From Paludibacteraceae bacterium (GTDB taxonomy: Bacteria > Bacteroidota > Bacteroidia > Bacteroidales > Paludibacteraceae): a stretch of 39,752 nt of DNA. Under the pieces are notes generated by a model that saw only the letters and a list, made by a program, of their open reading frames with translations, was not told the origin of the DNA and made no database searches. The stretch lies in contig JAFVZF010000142.1 in NCBI GenBank assembly GCA_017508305.1, forward strand, positions 1-39,752, read 5' to 3'. Of this stretch, positions 17,672 to 27,603 are shown piece by piece. The translations under genes were made by a program, and so were the position numbers. Position 1 is the first letter of the stretch. Every line of letters starts with the position of its first letter.

Positions 17672-18685
17672 TTGAAAAAGTTTTGCCTTGTTTTTTTTAT
17701 AGGATGTATGTTTTTGGGGACGCGTGCGCAACAAATGGGTACGGCGGTGGCTACTTTTGTTGATTATCCTCCTTCTGCCCATGTGGCTGCTTTGGGTGGT
17801 CATTTGGTCTCTCATATGGGAACAGATCCTACTTTCTCTATACTCAATCCGGCCTCGTTGTCCGCTTCTACCGATAATTTGTTGTTTCTCAATTATTCGC
17901 TCTACATGGTAGGAACAGGGTATGGCTCGGCTATGTATGCCACTAAATTTACAGAAAAAGACATCTTCGCAGCATCTTTTCAGTTTGCGCAGTATGGGAC
18001 TATGGATGGATACGATGAATGGGGTACGGCAACAGGAAAATTTTCTGCGCAAGATTTTGCCATAAATGCTACTTATGCAAGGGTGTTAAATCGTTATTTT
18101 ACGGTTGGTGTGACGTTTAAACCCATTCTGTCCACTTACGAAACGTATACCTCTTTTTCGCTTGGTGCAGACATAGGATTGCAGTTTACGGATACTACTC
18201 ATTTGGTATCGGCAGGTTTGTCGTTGCGTAATTTTGGAGGAAGAGTAGCCGGCCCGTCGGATGTGTACATGACGGGAACGTGGTTGCCTATTAATCTATC
18301 GGTAGGTGTGTCGAAACGTTTCTCTAAGGCGCCTTTTTGTTTGAATCTTACCTTTCAAAACTTGCAAAAGTGGGATTATGATGTAGCTACCAATACCGGA
18401 GAAATTAAACAAATAAGTGGTGGTGAAGCTTTTGCCCGCAAAATCATCTTAGGGGTGGATATTGTGCCCAAATCGGATAAGTTTTGGATAGCTTTGGCGT
18501 ATAATTTTGATAGAGGATTTAGTTTGTCTAATCCCTATGTATTTTCGGTGGCGGGTTTGTCTGGTGGCTTCGGATTGAAAATTAAGATGGTACAGCTGGG
18601 GGCTGCGGTGGCTTTCTATCATACGGCTGCAGTGACTGCCCATTTTACGGTGGGTATCGATATAAATCAATGTATAAAAAAATAG
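17672..18685 (+). CDS. porQ: T9SS attachment-complex protein PorQ
   Basis: A 337-residue outer-membrane protein of the PorV/PorQ FadL-like family. In P. gingivalis PorQ holds PorZ in the cell-surface attachment complex that links T9SS cargo to lipopolysaccharide. A TTG start gives a textbook signal peptide (hydrophobic 3-16, cleaved near TRAQQ). The first downstream ATG would remove most of it, so TTG is preferred. The family start LGGHLVSHMGTDPTFSILNPASLS (about residues 40-63) is clear. It heads a compact operon with cmk, ispH, pfkA and uvrA; a porQ-cmk-ispH neighbourhood is, from memory, also found in Porphyromonas. Confidence 0.9.
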   Translation: MKKFCLVFFIGCMFLGTRAQQMGTAVATFVDYPPSAHVAALGGHLVSHMGTDPTFSILNPASLSASTDNLLFLNYSLYMVGTGYGSAMYATKFTEKDIFAASFQFAQYGTMDGYDEWGTATGKFSAQDFAINATYARVLNRYFTVGVTFKPILSTYETYTSFSLGADIGLQFTDTTHLVSAGLSLRNFGGRVAGPSDVYMTGTWLPINLSVGVSKRFSKAPFCLNLTFQNLQKWDYDVATNTGEIKQISGGEAFARKIILGVDIVPKSDKFWIALAYNFDRGFSLSNPYVFSVAGLSGGFGLKIKMVQLGAAVAFYHTAAVTAHFTVGIDINQCIKK

Positions 18686-18687
18686 TG

Positions 18688-19353
18688 ATGAAACGCATTA
18701 CAATAGCAATAGATGGTTTTTCTTCGTGTGGTAAAAGTACCATGGCTAAGCAATTGGCTGCTACGTTGGGGTATGTGTATATTGATACGGGTGCTATGTA
18801 TAGAGCAGTTACCTTGTATGCGTACCAAGCGGGATTGATGGCGGATGGAAAGTTGAACGAAGAGGCATTGATTGGTATGTTGCCACAAATTGAGGTGGCA
18901 TTTACAGGTGATGGAGGGGTTCTGCTTAACGGCAATCGGGTAGACGAGGCGATTCGTACTGTCGAGGTTTCCAATTGGGTAAGCAAAGTAAGTAGTCTTA
19001 AGCAGGTGCGCCAAAAAATGGTAGAATTGCAACGTGAGATGGGAAAAAATAAAGGAGTAGTGATGGATGGAAGAGATATAGGAACGGTTGTTTTTCCGGA
19101 TGCAGAACTGAAAATTTTTGTCACTGCCGATCCAAAAGTACGTGCACAGCGTCGTTACGATGAGTGGACTGCCAAAGGAATGCATGTGGACTTTGATGAG
19201 GTGTTGCGCAATGTAATAGACAGGGATTATCAAGATCAGCATCGTGCTGAAAGTCCTCTGAGACAAGCTGATGATGCTATTGTACTGGATAATAGTTACA
19301 TGAATAGAGAAGAACAGTTAAATTGGTTAGTGGCACAAGTAAAAAAAGTATGA
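18688..19353 (+). CDS. cmk: Cytidylate kinase
   Basis: A 221-residue kinase that phosphorylates CMP and dCMP with ATP. The P-loop GFSSCGKST spans residues 10-18, DTGAMYRAVTL forms the substrate region, and GRDIGTVVFPDAELKIFVTADP and RDYQDQHRAESPLRQADDA lie in the C-terminal half. I chose the ATG at 18688, two bases after the porQ stop. An in-frame ATG at 18670 would add six residues and overlap porQ, but family members begin at the MKRITIAIDG equivalent. It overlaps ispH by 4 bases (ATGA). Confidence 0.95.
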   Translation: MKRITIAIDGFSSCGKSTMAKQLAATLGYVYIDTGAMYRAVTLYAYQAGLMADGKLNEEALIGMLPQIEVAFTGDGGVLLNGNRVDEAIRTVEVSNWVSKVSSLKQVRQKMVELQREMGKNKGVVMDGRDIGTVVFPDAELKIFVTADPKVRAQRRYDEWTAKGMHVDFDEVLRNVIDRDYQDQHRAESPLRQADDAIVLDNSYMNREEQLNWLVAQVKKV

Positions 19354-20270
19354 TGTATCCAACTATAGTAATTGATAGTGACTCGGGCTTTTGTTTTGGC
19401 GTGGTTAATGCGATAGACAAGGCAGAACAGGAGTTGGCAAAAGATAATCATTTGTATTGCTTGGGCGATATTGTTCATAATAGTGACGAGGTGGATCGCC
19501 TGGCAAAAGCAGGATTAGAGGTAATAGAACACCATGAATTAGCGGAGTTGAAAGATGTGAAACTGTTGTTTAGAGCACATGGAGAGCCTCCGGCTGTGTA
19601 CAAGCAAGCGCAAGATAATGGCATTACGATTGTAGATGCCACTTGTCCGGTGGTATTGGCTTTGCAAAAGCGCATCAGAAAGGCTTATTCGGAATTTCCA
19701 TTGGCACAGATTCTTATTTATGGAAAAAAAGGGCATGCAGAGGTCAATGGATTAGTAGGACAAACCGACGGAAAAGCCATCGTAGTGGAGAACGAAGAGG
19801 ATGTAAAGGACGTGAATTTTGGCAGGCCCATTATTTTGTTTTCGCAAACTACCAAGTCGATAGATGGTTTTAATGCATTAGTCGATAAAATTAAAAGTCA
19901 AATAACAGTCGCAGAGAACTTTACGTACTATAATACCATTTGTAAGCAAGTGGCAAATAGAATGGCGAATATGCGTTCTTTTGCCAAAGAACATGCTCTG
20001 ATCTTTTTTGTTAGTGATACCAAGAGCTCCAATGGCAAAGTGTTGTATCAAGAGTGCGTGCGGCAAAATCCGAAGGGTACTTATTTTGTGTCATCGCCCG
20101 ATGATATAACAGTAGAGATGTATGCAGCCATAGCATCTTGTGCAAATGCGGCAAAATCGATTGGAATTTGTGGCGCAACATCGACACCCAAATGGCAAAT
20201 GGAAGCCGTAAAGGAAAAAATTAAAGAAGTCGTAGATAAATATTTAAATAAAAATCATGTATCAGATTAA
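19350..20270 (+). CDS. ispH: 4-hydroxy-3-methylbut-2-enyl diphosphate reductase IspH
   Basis: A 306-residue [4Fe-4S] enzyme for the last step of the MEP pathway, giving IPP and DMAPP. The three iron-sulfur cysteines are visible: Cys15 (GFCFGV), Cys99 (DATCPVV) and Cys198 ([10 protein letters not shown]). The RAHGEP and [10 protein letters not shown] motifs and a C-terminal GATSTPKW are also present. The start is one of two adjacent ATGs (19350 or 19353); 19350 forms an ATGA overlap with cmk. Its product feeds undecaprenyl diphosphate made by UppS, encoded elsewhere in this window. It overlaps pfkA by 14 bases. Confidence 0.95.
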   Translation: MMYPTIVIDSDSGFCFGVVNAIDKAEQELAKDNHLYCLGDIVHNSDEVDRLAKAGLEVIEHHELAELKDVKLLFRAHGEPPAVYKQAQDNGITIVDATCPVVLALQKRIRKAYSEFPLAQILIYGKKGHAEVNGLVGQTDGKAIVVENEEDVKDVNFGRPIILFSQTTKSIDGFNALVDKIKSQITVAENFTYYNTICKQVANRMANMRSFAKEHALIFFVSDTKSSNGKVLYQECVRQNPKGTYFVSSPDDITVEMYAAIASCANAAKSIGICGATSTPKWQMEAVKEKIKEVVDKYLNKNHVSD

Positions 20271-21237
20271 AACAGTTGCGGTGTTAACCTCAGGAGGTGA
20301 TGCACCCGGAATGAATGCTGCTTTACGCGCAGTAACACGTGCTGCCATATACAATGGTATGCGTGTAATGGCTGTAATGAAGGGCTATAAAGGCTTGGTG
20401 ACAAATGATATTGTGGAATTTAAAACACAAAACGTAAGCAATATCATTCACCATGGAGGTACTATTATTAAAACTGCTCGATGCAAAGAGTTTACTACTC
20501 CGGAGGGTCGTCAGATGGCGTACGATAACCTAAAACGCCATAATGTAGATGCGTTGGTGGTGTTGGGTGGCGATGGTACTTTTACCGGTGCCAAGATTTT
20601 TGCCCAAGAGTTTAATTTTCCGGTAGTAGGTGTGCCTTGTACTATCGATAACGATTTGTACGGAACAGACTATACCATTGGTTATGATACCGCATTGAAT
20701 ACTGTGATAGAGGCGGTCGATAAAATTAGGGATACGGCTTCTTCGCACGAACGTTTGTTTTTTGTCGAAGTAATGGGGCGTGATGCCGGTTTCTTGGCGT
20801 TAAATGCAGCCATTGCATCGGGAGCAGAAGCTGCAGTTATCCCGGAGGTGCGTTTAAAGGACGATATGTTGGCAGAGGTTATCCAAAATGGTTTTAGAAA
20901 AACCAAAAATAGTAGTATCGTATTGGTGGCAGAGAGTGAAGTAACCGGTGGAGCCGAAGGTGTCGCTGCACGTGTAAAAGCAGAACATCCAGAGTACGAT
21001 GCTCGAGTAGTAGTGCTGGGTCACATACAACGTGGGGGGTCTCCTTCTGCGCAAGACCGTATCTTGGCAAGTAGAATGGGTGCAGCTGCCATTGATGCTT
21101 TGTTGGAAGAACAACGTAACCTTATGGTGGGAGTTGTGAACGATGAAATTGTCTATGTGCCATTTAGCAAGGCTATCAAAGACGATAAGCCTATTAACAT
21201 GAAATTGATCGCTACCTTAAGAGCTCTTTCGATATAA
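20257..21237 (+). CDS. pfkA: 6-phosphofructokinase (ATP-type)
   Basis: A 326-residue PfkA-family enzyme that phosphorylates fructose 6-phosphate in glycolysis. [14 protein letters not shown] (residues 12-25), GGDGTFTGA (104-112) and the catalytic TIDND (129-133, general base Asp131) are present, as is [12 protein letters not shown]. Gly107 in GGDG and a non-Lys residue (Cys128) before TIDND fit an ATP-dependent enzyme and not a PPi-dependent one, by the usual rule. The 14-base overlap with ispH and the 4-base overlap with the proposed uvrA start indicate translational coupling. Confidence 0.95.
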   Translation: MYQIKTVAVLTSGGDAPGMNAALRAVTRAAIYNGMRVMAVMKGYKGLVTNDIVEFKTQNVSNIIHHGGTIIKTARCKEFTTPEGRQMAYDNLKRHNVDALVVLGGDGTFTGAKIFAQEFNFPVVGVPCTIDNDLYGTDYTIGYDTALNTVIEAVDKIRDTASSHERLFFVEVMGRDAGFLALNAAIASGAEAAVIPEVRLKDDMLAEVIQNGFRKTKNSSIVLVAESEVTGGAEGVAARVKAEHPEYDARVVVLGHIQRGGSPSAQDRILASRMGAAAIDALLEEQRNLMVGVVNDEIVYVPFSKAIKDDKPINMKLIATLRALSI

Positions 21238-24020
21238 AAGAATCTGTTATACATATTAAGGGAGCCCGTGTAAATAACCTTAAAAATATAGAGGTTAAGA
21301 TACCGCATGGCAAATTGGTGGTAATTACGGGCGTATCCGGGTCAGGAAAATCTTCCTTGGCCTTTGATACATTGTATGCAGAGGGACAACGAAGGTATGT
21401 AGAGAGTTTGTCGGCGTATGCAAGGCAGTTTTTGGGTAGAATGGCAAAACCAGATGTCGATTTTATCAAGGGCTTGCCACCTGCTATCGCAGTGGAGCAA
21501 AAAGTAAAGACGCGAAATAGCCGATCGACGGTAGGAACATCGACCGAGATATACGATTATCTGAGAAAACTTTATGCGCGCATTGGAAAGACCTTGTCGC
21601 CTATTTCTGGGCAAGAGGTAAAGAAACATCAAGTGGCTGATGTGCTGCATTTTGTAGAAGAACAAGAACCCGGGACTGCTTTTTTGTTGTTGGCACCCTT
21701 GGTGCCGGATGTTACGCAAACGGCCGAACAGCAGTTGGATGCTTTGATACGTCAGGGATTGAATCGTTTGTTGGTAAACGATGAAATACAACGTATTGAT
21801 GCTTGCGACAAGCATCTTATCCCGCAGGATAGTTTTATTGTGATCGATCGTTTTGTTGCAGATACCGATCAAGGTTTACTCAATCGATTGGCAGATTCCG
21901 TGGAGACAGCCTTTTATGAAGGGCATGGGGTCGCTTATTTGGCGCAGTTGGATGCGGATAGAAACGTAGTGAATAAATTTGAGTTCTCGCGCGCCTTTAA
22001 AGCAGATGGAATGCTCTTTGAAGAACCCACCGAACAGCTGTTTAGCTTTAATAGTCCGTTGGGGGCTTGCCCGCATTGTGAAGGGTTTGGATCGGTTATT
22101 GGCATTGACGAAAATTTGGTAATTCCCAACAAGTCCTTATCGTTATACGAGGGAGCGGTGGCTTGTTGGCGTGGAGAGAAGATGGGAGCGGATTTGCAGT
22201 CGCTTATTCGACATGCCGATAAATTTGGTTTCCCTATTCATCGTCCCTATTATCAGCTATCCGAAGAACAAAAACGCCTATTGTGGACGGGTAATGAGTA
22301 TTTTGAGGGGTTGAATGCTTTTTTTGATTTTCTGCGTCAAAATCAGTATAAAATCCAGTACCGTGTGATGTTGAGCCGCTATCGTGGTAAGACCATATGC
22401 CCGATGTGTAATGGAACTCGTTTAAAGGTAGAGGCAACATATGTAATGGTGGGTGGGAAATCGATAGTAGACTTGGTGCAGATGTCGATTGCTGATTTGT
22501 ACCATTTTTTTGATACGTTGGAGCTAACCCCTTACGAGCAAAAAGCTACCGAACGGCTGTTGCAAGAAATCAAAAAACGTATTCGCTGTTTGATGGATGT
22601 AGGCTTGGATTACCTAACGCTCAATAGAGCTTCTGCTACTTTATCGGGTGGTGAAAGTCAGCGTATCAATCTGGTGTCATCCATTGGAAGTAGTCTGGTT
22701 GGCTCGTTATATGTGTTGGATGAGCCCAGCATAGGGTTGCATCCCCGAAATACAGACTTGCTGATAAAGGTATTGCGTCAGTTGCAACAATTGGGCAATA
22801 CGGTGGTGGTGGTAGAGCATGATATGACCATGATGCATGCCGCCGATTATTTGATTGATATAGGACCGGGCGCAGGTAGGTTGGGAGGCGAGGTGATATT
22901 GCAGGGAGCACCTCAAAAGTTATTACAAGATAAGAACTTGTATGATCGTTCGGCCACGTTGGGCTACTTGGCAGGGATAGAAAAACCTATTATTGTGGGT
23001 AGCTCGCGAAAATGGTCCAACTATATAGAGGTGGTAGGTGCAACCCATCATAATCTAAAGGATATATCGGTTAAATTTCCTTTGGGTGTAATAACGGTGG
23101 TGACAGGAGTGTCGGGGTCGGGTAAATCGACATTGGTAAAGGATGTGTTTTATACGGCGCTAAAAAGATACTATGGAGGCGCAGTAGAACAGGTGGGAAG
23201 TTATGCCAAATTGCAAGGTAGCTTGCACTTGGTTAGCGATATAGAGCTGGTTGATCAGAATCCTATAGGAAAATCGACCCGTTCTAATCCGGCTACTTAC
23301 TTAAAAGCATTTGACGAAATACGCAGACTGTATGCCGATCAGCCTCTTGCTAAGCAAATGGGTTATACGGCAGCTTACTTTTCTTTTAATTCGCAAGGTG
23401 GAAGATGTGATGTTTGTCAGGGAGAAGGGGTTGTGACAGTTCCTATGCAATTTATGGCAGATGTGCAGTTGGTGTGTGAAGCATGTGGTGGGAAACGCTT
23501 TAAATCAGAGATATTAGAAGTTAAATACCGTGGTGCAGATGTGTTTGATGTATTGGAAATGACGGTTAATCAAGCCATTGAATTCTTTTCGGAGGATAGC
23601 TCGTCGCAGGCACAACTGATTGTAAAACGGTTATACCCTTTAAAGGAGGTAGGCTTGGGATATATCAAGTTAGGGCAGGCTTCTTCGACACTATCTGGCG
23701 GCGAAAGCCAGCGTGTTAAATTGGCTTCGTTTTTAAGTTCGGATATGCAAGGTAGCAAGGTGTTTGTTTTTGATGAACCGACTACCGGTTTGCATTTTTC
23801 TGATATACAGATACTAATGAAAGCTTTTCATAAGATCATAGAAAAAGGACATACGGTTATTATAATCGAACATAATGTGGATGTGATTAAACAGGCAGAT
23901 TATGTAATCGATTTAGGTCCCGAAGGAGGGGATAAAGGAGGTTTCTTGGTGTATGCAGGAGATTTAGAAGGGCTGAAACAGTGCAAAGACTCCTATACGG
24001 CAAAATACCTTTTGGACTAA
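21234..24020 (+). CDS. uvrA: Excinuclease ABC subunit A (UvrA) with an apparent ATA start
   Basis: A 928-residue damage-recognition ATPase of nucleotide excision repair, with two ABC modules. The first Walker [10 protein letters not shown] is at residues 33-41. A zinc-binding region has CPHC and CPMC, the first signature is LSGGESQRI and the first Walker [10 protein letters not shown]. The second module has Walker [14 protein letters not shown]...CEAC zinc ligands, LSGGESQRV and FDEPTTGLH. The conserved N-terminus ([20 protein letters not shown]) is encoded upstream of the first standard start codon (TTG at 21315). In that frame there is a stop at 21195-21197 and no ATG, GTG or TTG before 21315. 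The best start is ATA at 21234, overlapping the pfkA stop exactly where an ATGA would be expected. The start is uncertain; the gene identity is not. Confidence 0.93.
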   Translation: MKESVIHIKGARVNNLKNIEVKIPHGKLVVITGVSGSGKSSLAFDTLYAEGQRRYVESLSAYARQFLGRMAKPDVDFIKGLPPAIAVEQKVKTRNSRSTVGTSTEIYDYLRKLYARIGKTLSPISGQEVKKHQVADVLHFVEEQEPGTAFLLLAPLVPDVTQTAEQQLDALIRQGLNRLLVNDEIQRIDACDKHLIPQDSFIVIDRFVADTDQGLLNRLADSVETAFYEGHGVAYLAQLDADRNVVNKFEFSRAFKADGMLFEEPTEQLFSFNSPLGACPHCEGFGSVIGIDENLVIPNKSLSLYEGAVACWRGEKMGADLQSLIRHADKFGFPIHRPYYQLSEEQKRLLWTGNEYFEGLNAFFDFLRQNQYKIQYRVMLSRYRGKTICPMCNGTRLKVEATYVMVGGKSIVDLVQMSIADLYHFFDTLELTPYEQKATERLLQEIKKRIRCLMDVGLDYLTLNRASATLSGGESQRINLVSSIGSSLVGSLYVLDEPSIGLHPRNTDLLIKVLRQLQQLGNTVVVVEHDMTMMHAADYLIDIGPGAGRLGGEVILQGAPQKLLQDKNLYDRSATLGYLAGIEKPIIVGSSRKWSNYIEVVGATHHNLKDISVKFPLGVITVVTGVSGSGKSTLVKDVFYTALKRYYGGAVEQVGSYAKLQGSLHLVSDIELVDQNPIGKSTRSNPATYLKAFDEIRRLYADQPLAKQMGYTAAYFSFNSQGGRCDVCQGEGVVTVPMQFMADVQLVCEACGGKRFKSEILEVKYRGADVFDVLEMTVNQAIEFFSEDSSSQAQLIVKRLYPLKEVGLGYIKLGQASSTLSGGESQRVKLASFLSSDMQGSKVFVFDEPTTGLHFSDIQILMKAFHKIIEKGHTVIIIEHNVDVIKQADYVIDLGPEGGDKGGFLVYAGDLEGLKQCKDSYTAKYLLD

Positions 24021-24045
24021 TCGTTTTAGTAGCATTACCTAATAA

Positions 24046-24073
24046 AAGAGGCTCACCATCGGGTGAGCCTCTT
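24046..24073. terminator. Bidirectional intrinsic terminator between uvrA and pckA
   Basis: A perfect 12-bp stem AAGAGGCTCACC/GGTGAGCCTCTT with loop ATCG. T-rich sequence follows on both strands, so it can end both the porQ-uvrA operon and the convergent pckA transcript. Confidence 0.85.
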
Positions 24074-24096
24074 GTTTGTTATTCTTATGATAAGAA

Positions 24097-25698
24097 TTAC
24101 AATTGAGGACCTGCAGCAACCAATGCTTTGCCAGCTTCGTTGCCTTCGTATTTGGCGAAGTTCTTGATAAAGCGAGCAGCCAAGTCTTTTGCTTTTTCTT
24201 CCCATTCGCAAGCGCAAGCGTAGGTGTCGCGAGGATCTAAAATCGCAGGGTTTACATTAGGAAGAGCGGTTGGTACTTCGAAATCGAACATAGGGATTTT
24301 TTTGGTTTCGGCCTTCAAGATAGAACCGTCCAAAATAGCGTCGATAATACCACGAGTATCAGGAATTGAGATACGTTTGCCGGTACCATTCCAGCCGGTG
24401 TTTACCAAGTAAGCTTTAGCACCCGATTGTTCCATTTTCTTAACCAATTCTTCGGCATATTTGGTAGGATGCAATTCCAAGAAAGCTTGACCAAAGCATG
24501 CAGAGAAAGTAGGAGTAGGTTCGGTAATACCACGTTCGGTACCAGCCAATTTAGCGGTGAAACCACTCAAGAAATAGTATTTAGTTTGCTCTGGAGTCAA
24601 GATAGACACAGGAGGCAATACACCAAATGCGTCAGCTGATAAGAAGATTACGTTCTTAGCAGCAGGAGCGGTAGAACCGGGTTGAATGTTGTTGATGTGT
24701 TCGATAGGATAAGAAACACGAGTGTTTTCTGTAACGCTCTTATCGTTGAAGTCGATGGTACCATCGGCAGCAACAGTTACGTTTTCTAACAAAGCGTTGC
24801 GTTTGATAGCACCATAGATGTCTGGTTCGCTTACTTTGTCCAAACCGATTACTTTTGCATAGCAACCACCTTCAAAGTTGAATACGCCATTGTCGTCCCA
24901 ACCATGTTCGTCGTCACCAATTAAGCGACGTTTTGGATCGGTAGAAAGGGTAGTTTTGCCAGTACCAGACAAACCAAAGAAAATCGCGGTGTTTTCGCCG
25001 TTCATATCGCAGTTTGCAGAGCAGTGCATGGAAGCAATGCCTTTTAGAGGCAAGTAGTAGTTCATCATAGAGAACATACCTTTCTTCATTTCGCCGCCGT
25101 ACCAAGTGTTGATGATAACTTGTTCGCGGCTGGTCAAGTTGAATACAACTGCAGTTTCGCTGTTCAATCCCAATTCTTTGTAGTTTTCTACTTTTGCTTT
25201 AGATGCGTTGTAAACGATGAAATCGGGTTCGAAGTTTGCTAATTCTTCTTCCGAAGGACGGATGAACATGTTTTTAACAAAGTGTGCTTGCCATGCTACT
25301 TCCATGATGAAGCGAACAGCCATGCGGGTATCTTTGTTAGCACCGCAGAATGCGTCAATGACGAACAATTTCTTGTTAGAAAGTTCGGCTTGAGCGATTT
25401 CTTTAAGTGCTTTCCATGCTTCGGGAGAAGCAGGTTTGTTATCGTTTTTATATTCGTCAGATGTCCACCATACGGTATCTTTCGATGTTTCATCCATTAC
25501 AATGAATTTGTCTTTAGGAGAACGACCTGTGTAGATACCAGTCATTACGTTTACTGCGCCAAGTTCTGTTTCTTGACCAACTTCAAAACCTTCTAATCCG
25601 GCTTTGGTTTCTTCAGCAAACAATGCTTCGTACGAAGGATTGTGCACAATCTCAGTAGTTCCGGTAATACCGTACTTGCTTAAATCTAAATTTGCCAT
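24097..25698 (-). CDS. pckA: Phosphoenolpyruvate carboxykinase (ATP)
   Basis: A 533-residue enzyme interconverting oxaloacetate plus ATP with PEP, CO2 and ADP. In anaerobic Bacteroidales it usually runs in the CO2-fixing direction towards succinate, which is an inference here. The kinase-1a P-loop [11 protein letters not shown], the metal-binding [22 protein letters not shown] stretch, [10 protein letters not shown] near the N-terminus and the Arg/Lys substrate region [11 protein letters not shown] are all present. Length is typical. It is monocistronic, with a well-formed promoter upstream and a terminator downstream. Confidence 0.97.
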   Translation of the reverse strand: MANLDLSKYGITGTTEIVHNPSYEALFAEETKAGLEGFEVGQETELGAVNVMTGIYTGRSPKDKFIVMDETSKDTVWWTSDEYKNDNKPASPEAWKALKEIAQAELSNKKLFVIDAFCGANKDTRMAVRFIMEVAWQAHFVKNMFIRPSEEELANFEPDFIVYNASKAKVENYKELGLNSETAVVFNLTSREQVIINTWYGGEMKKGMFSMMNYYLPLKGIASMHCSANCDMNGENTAIFFGLSGTGKTTLSTDPKRRLIGDDEHGWDDNGVFNFEGGCYAKVIGLDKVSEPDIYGAIKRNALLENVTVAADGTIDFNDKSVTENTRVSYPIEHINNIQPGSTAPAAKNVIFLSADAFGVLPPVSILTPEQTKYYFLSGFTAKLAGTERGITEPTPTFSACFGQAFLELHPTKYAEELVKKMEQSGAKAYLVNTGWNGTGKRISIPDTRGIIDAILDGSILKAETKKIPMFDFEVPTALPNVNPAILDPRDTYACACEWEEKAKDLAARFIKNFAKYEGNEAGKALVAAGPQL

Positions 25699-25784
25699 CT
25701 TTTAATGTTGTTAATGAATGTATAAAATTTTATAATCTCGCATTTAAAGGACTTGTAGGGTGTTATACCTTGTAATCCACCATG

Positions 25785-25815
25785 CAAATATAGCTATAAA
25801 TATCCAAATTAGCAA
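25785..25815 (-). promoter_or_regulatory. Promoter for pckA (-33 TTG, -7 TATATTTG)
   Basis: On the minus strand TTG (25813-25815) is followed after 20 bases by TATATTTG (25785-25792), a near-ideal Bacteroidota promoter. It predicts a leader of about 80 bases before the pckA ATG at 25698. I see no riboswitch or strong hairpin in that leader. Confidence 0.7.
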
Positions 25816-25876
25816 CTTAAACAGATGGCATCTGTCTTAAATTTTAATAATAATAGGCGATGCCGTACTTTTTTTG

Positions 25877-25884
25877 TATTTTTG
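25877..25884 (+). promoter_or_regulatory. -7 promoter element (TATTTTTG) for aroA-rpiB
   Basis: TATTTTTG on the plus strand, 20 bases upstream of the ATG at 25905, matches TAnnTTTG. It lies inside a possible upstream extension of the aroA frame, which supports the downstream ATG as the real start. No clear -33 TTG. Confidence 0.5.
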
Positions 25885-25904
25885 CTTCTTCAAATCCGAT
25901 TAAA

Positions 25905-27134
25905 ATGAAACAACTTTGTATTAACTACAAAAAATGCGATAGCATAGAGGCGGATATTTGTTTGCCGGCTTCCAAAAGTATTGCTAATAGAGCTTTGGTG
26001 GTGGCGTCATTAGGAGGCTTTGTTGAATTGCTTGATAATCTATCGGACTGCGATGATACACATGCTGTTATCAATGCGTTGTCGTCTAAGACAACCACTC
26101 CGAATATAGGTGCTGCAGGTACGGCAATGCGGTTTTTAACAGCCTACTATGCGCAAAAAGCAGGAGAATGGCAGTTGAGTGGAAGTGAGCGCATGCACCA
26201 ACGTCCTATTGGTATTTTAGTGGAAGCTTTGCGTTTATTGGGTGCGGATATTACCTATATGGGCAAAGAGGGTTTTCCTCCATTGTGTATCAATGGCAAA
26301 CGCCTGCAAGGGGGTGAAATATCGTTAAGTGGAGGGGTTAGTAGTCAATATATCTCGGCATTGCTGATGATTGCTCCTTTGATGCAAAATGGTTTGGTAT
26401 TGCATTTGACCGACAAGGTGGTAAGCATTCCCTATATACGAATGACCCTGTCCATGATGAACTATTTTGGGGTAGAATCGACGTTTGATGGTCGTACTAT
26501 TCAAATTGCTCCTCAGCTATATCAACCTGCTCGGTTTGTGGTGGAAAACGATTGGTCGGCAGCCTCGTATTGGTATGCAGTGGTGGCTTTACACCCAAAT
26601 GCTACCATTCGATTGTCCTACCTGCTCAAGGATAGCTGGCAGGGTGATGCCAAGGTAGCTTCTCTTTTTGAACCATTGGGGGTGAAAACAACTTTTAACG
26701 AAAAGGGCATAGAAATTCGAAGGGTTAGTGGCCCACAACTCTCGCACTATGATTGCGATTTGTCGGATCAACCTGACTTGGCGCAAACATTGGTAGTGGT
26801 ATGCTTGCTATTGGGAGTACCATTTAAATTTTCCGGATTAAGCAATTTAAAAATAAAAGAAACCGATAGAATCGCTGCGCTCGTTACAGAATGTAGAAAA
26901 ATGGGATTTGTGTTACAAGAAGAGGCAGAAGGTGTATTGGTATGGAAAGGCGAAAAAGTGTCGGCAGTGCAACCCATCTGTATTGATACGTACGAGGATC
27001 ATCGCATGGCAATGGCTTTTGCGCCGGCGGCATTGGTGCTTGGTCGTATTTGCATCAATAATCCCATGGTGGTAACAAAGTCCTATCCACAATTTTGGGA
27101 AGAGTTCTCAAAAATCATTACCTTTGTCCAATAA
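25905..27134 (+). CDS. aroA: 3-phosphoshikimate 1-carboxyvinyltransferase (EPSP synthase)
   Basis: A 409-residue enzyme that transfers enolpyruvyl from PEP to shikimate 3-phosphate in aromatic amino acid synthesis. LPASKSIANRAL (residues 20-31, Lys24, Ser25, Arg29), GAAGTAMRFLTA, the SSQYISALLM region, DQPDLAQTL, KETDRI and YEDHRMAMAFA are all present. In the PEP-binding loop the positions equal to E. coli Asn94 and Pro101 are Ala and Phe, which I believe is usual for this lineage. The ATG at 25905 is preferred over one 45 bases upstream because the added residues match nothing and cover a likely promoter. rpiB follows after 16 bases. Confidence 0.94.
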   Translation: MKQLCINYKKCDSIEADICLPASKSIANRALVVASLGGFVELLDNLSDCDDTHAVINALSSKTTTPNIGAAGTAMRFLTAYYAQKAGEWQLSGSERMHQRPIGILVEALRLLGADITYMGKEGFPPLCINGKRLQGGEISLSGGVSSQYISALLMIAPLMQNGLVLHLTDKVVSIPYIRMTLSMMNYFGVESTFDGRTIQIAPQLYQPARFVVENDWSAASYWYAVVALHPNATIRLSYLLKDSWQGDAKVASLFEPLGVKTTFNEKGIEIRRVSGPQLSHYDCDLSDQPDLAQTLVVVCLLLGVPFKFSGLSNLKIKETDRIAALVTECRKMGFVLQEEAEGVLVWKGEKVSAVQPICIDTYEDHRMAMAFAPAALVLGRICINNPMVVTKSYPQFWEEFSKIITFVQ

Positions 27135-27150
27135 TTTACTAAATAAGAAC

Positions 27151-27603
27151 ATGAAAGATTTAAATACCTTGCGCGTTGCTGTGGCTTGCGATCATGCAGG
27201 TTACGAAATGAAAGAAGAGTTAAAGCAATATTTTGCCGATAAATTGTTTGAATTGAAGGATTTTGGTACCTTCTCAAGCGATAGTGTCGATTATCCGGAT
27301 ATGATACATCCGATGGCAAAAGAGGTAAACGATGGTAAATTTGATTTTGGTATTGCCATTTGTGGTAGCGGTAATGGTGTTAGTATGGTTGCCAATAAAT
27401 ACAAAAATGTGCGTGCCGCCTTGTGTTGGCAAGTGGAGTTGGCAAAGTTGGCTCGTCAACATAACGATGCTAATATCGTGTCTATTCCTGCCCGTTTTAT
27501 CAGTCAGGTTACGGCAGAACTTATTATCGAAACATTTTTACAAACCGATTTTGAAGGGGGACGCCATTTGGCACGTGTAAGCAAAATTTCGGCTGTGCTT
27601 TAA
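27151..27603 (+). CDS. rpiB: Ribose 5-phosphate isomerase B
   Basis: A 150-residue RpiB/LacA-family isomerase of the pentose phosphate pathway. ACDHAGYEMKEEL near the N-terminus, GTFSSDSVDYPDMIHPMA, the ICGSGNGVSMVANK loop with the catalytic Cys at residue 71, and RQHNDANIVSIPAR are present. The ATG at 27151 is chosen over a TTG 27 bases upstream that would overlap aroA. It ends tail to tail with coaD: the two TAA stops share the palindrome TTAA, and there is no terminator between. Confidence 0.94.
   Translation: MKDLNTLRVAVACDHAGYEMKEELKQYFADKLFELKDFGTFSSDSVDYPDMIHPMAKEVNDGKFDFGIAICGSGNGVSMVANKYKNVRAALCWQVELAKLARQHNDANIVSIPARFISQVTAELIIETFLQTDFEGGRHLARVSKISAVL

Noticed and set aside
17573..18052. 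Minus-strand frame over the porQ start
   Set aside because: It would cover the porQ promoter and signal peptide; the translation is basic and His/Cys/Ser-rich, as expected of an antisense shadow.
25860..25904. Upstream ATG for aroA
   Set aside because: The added 15 residues do not match EPSP synthases, and the stretch contains a -7 promoter element.
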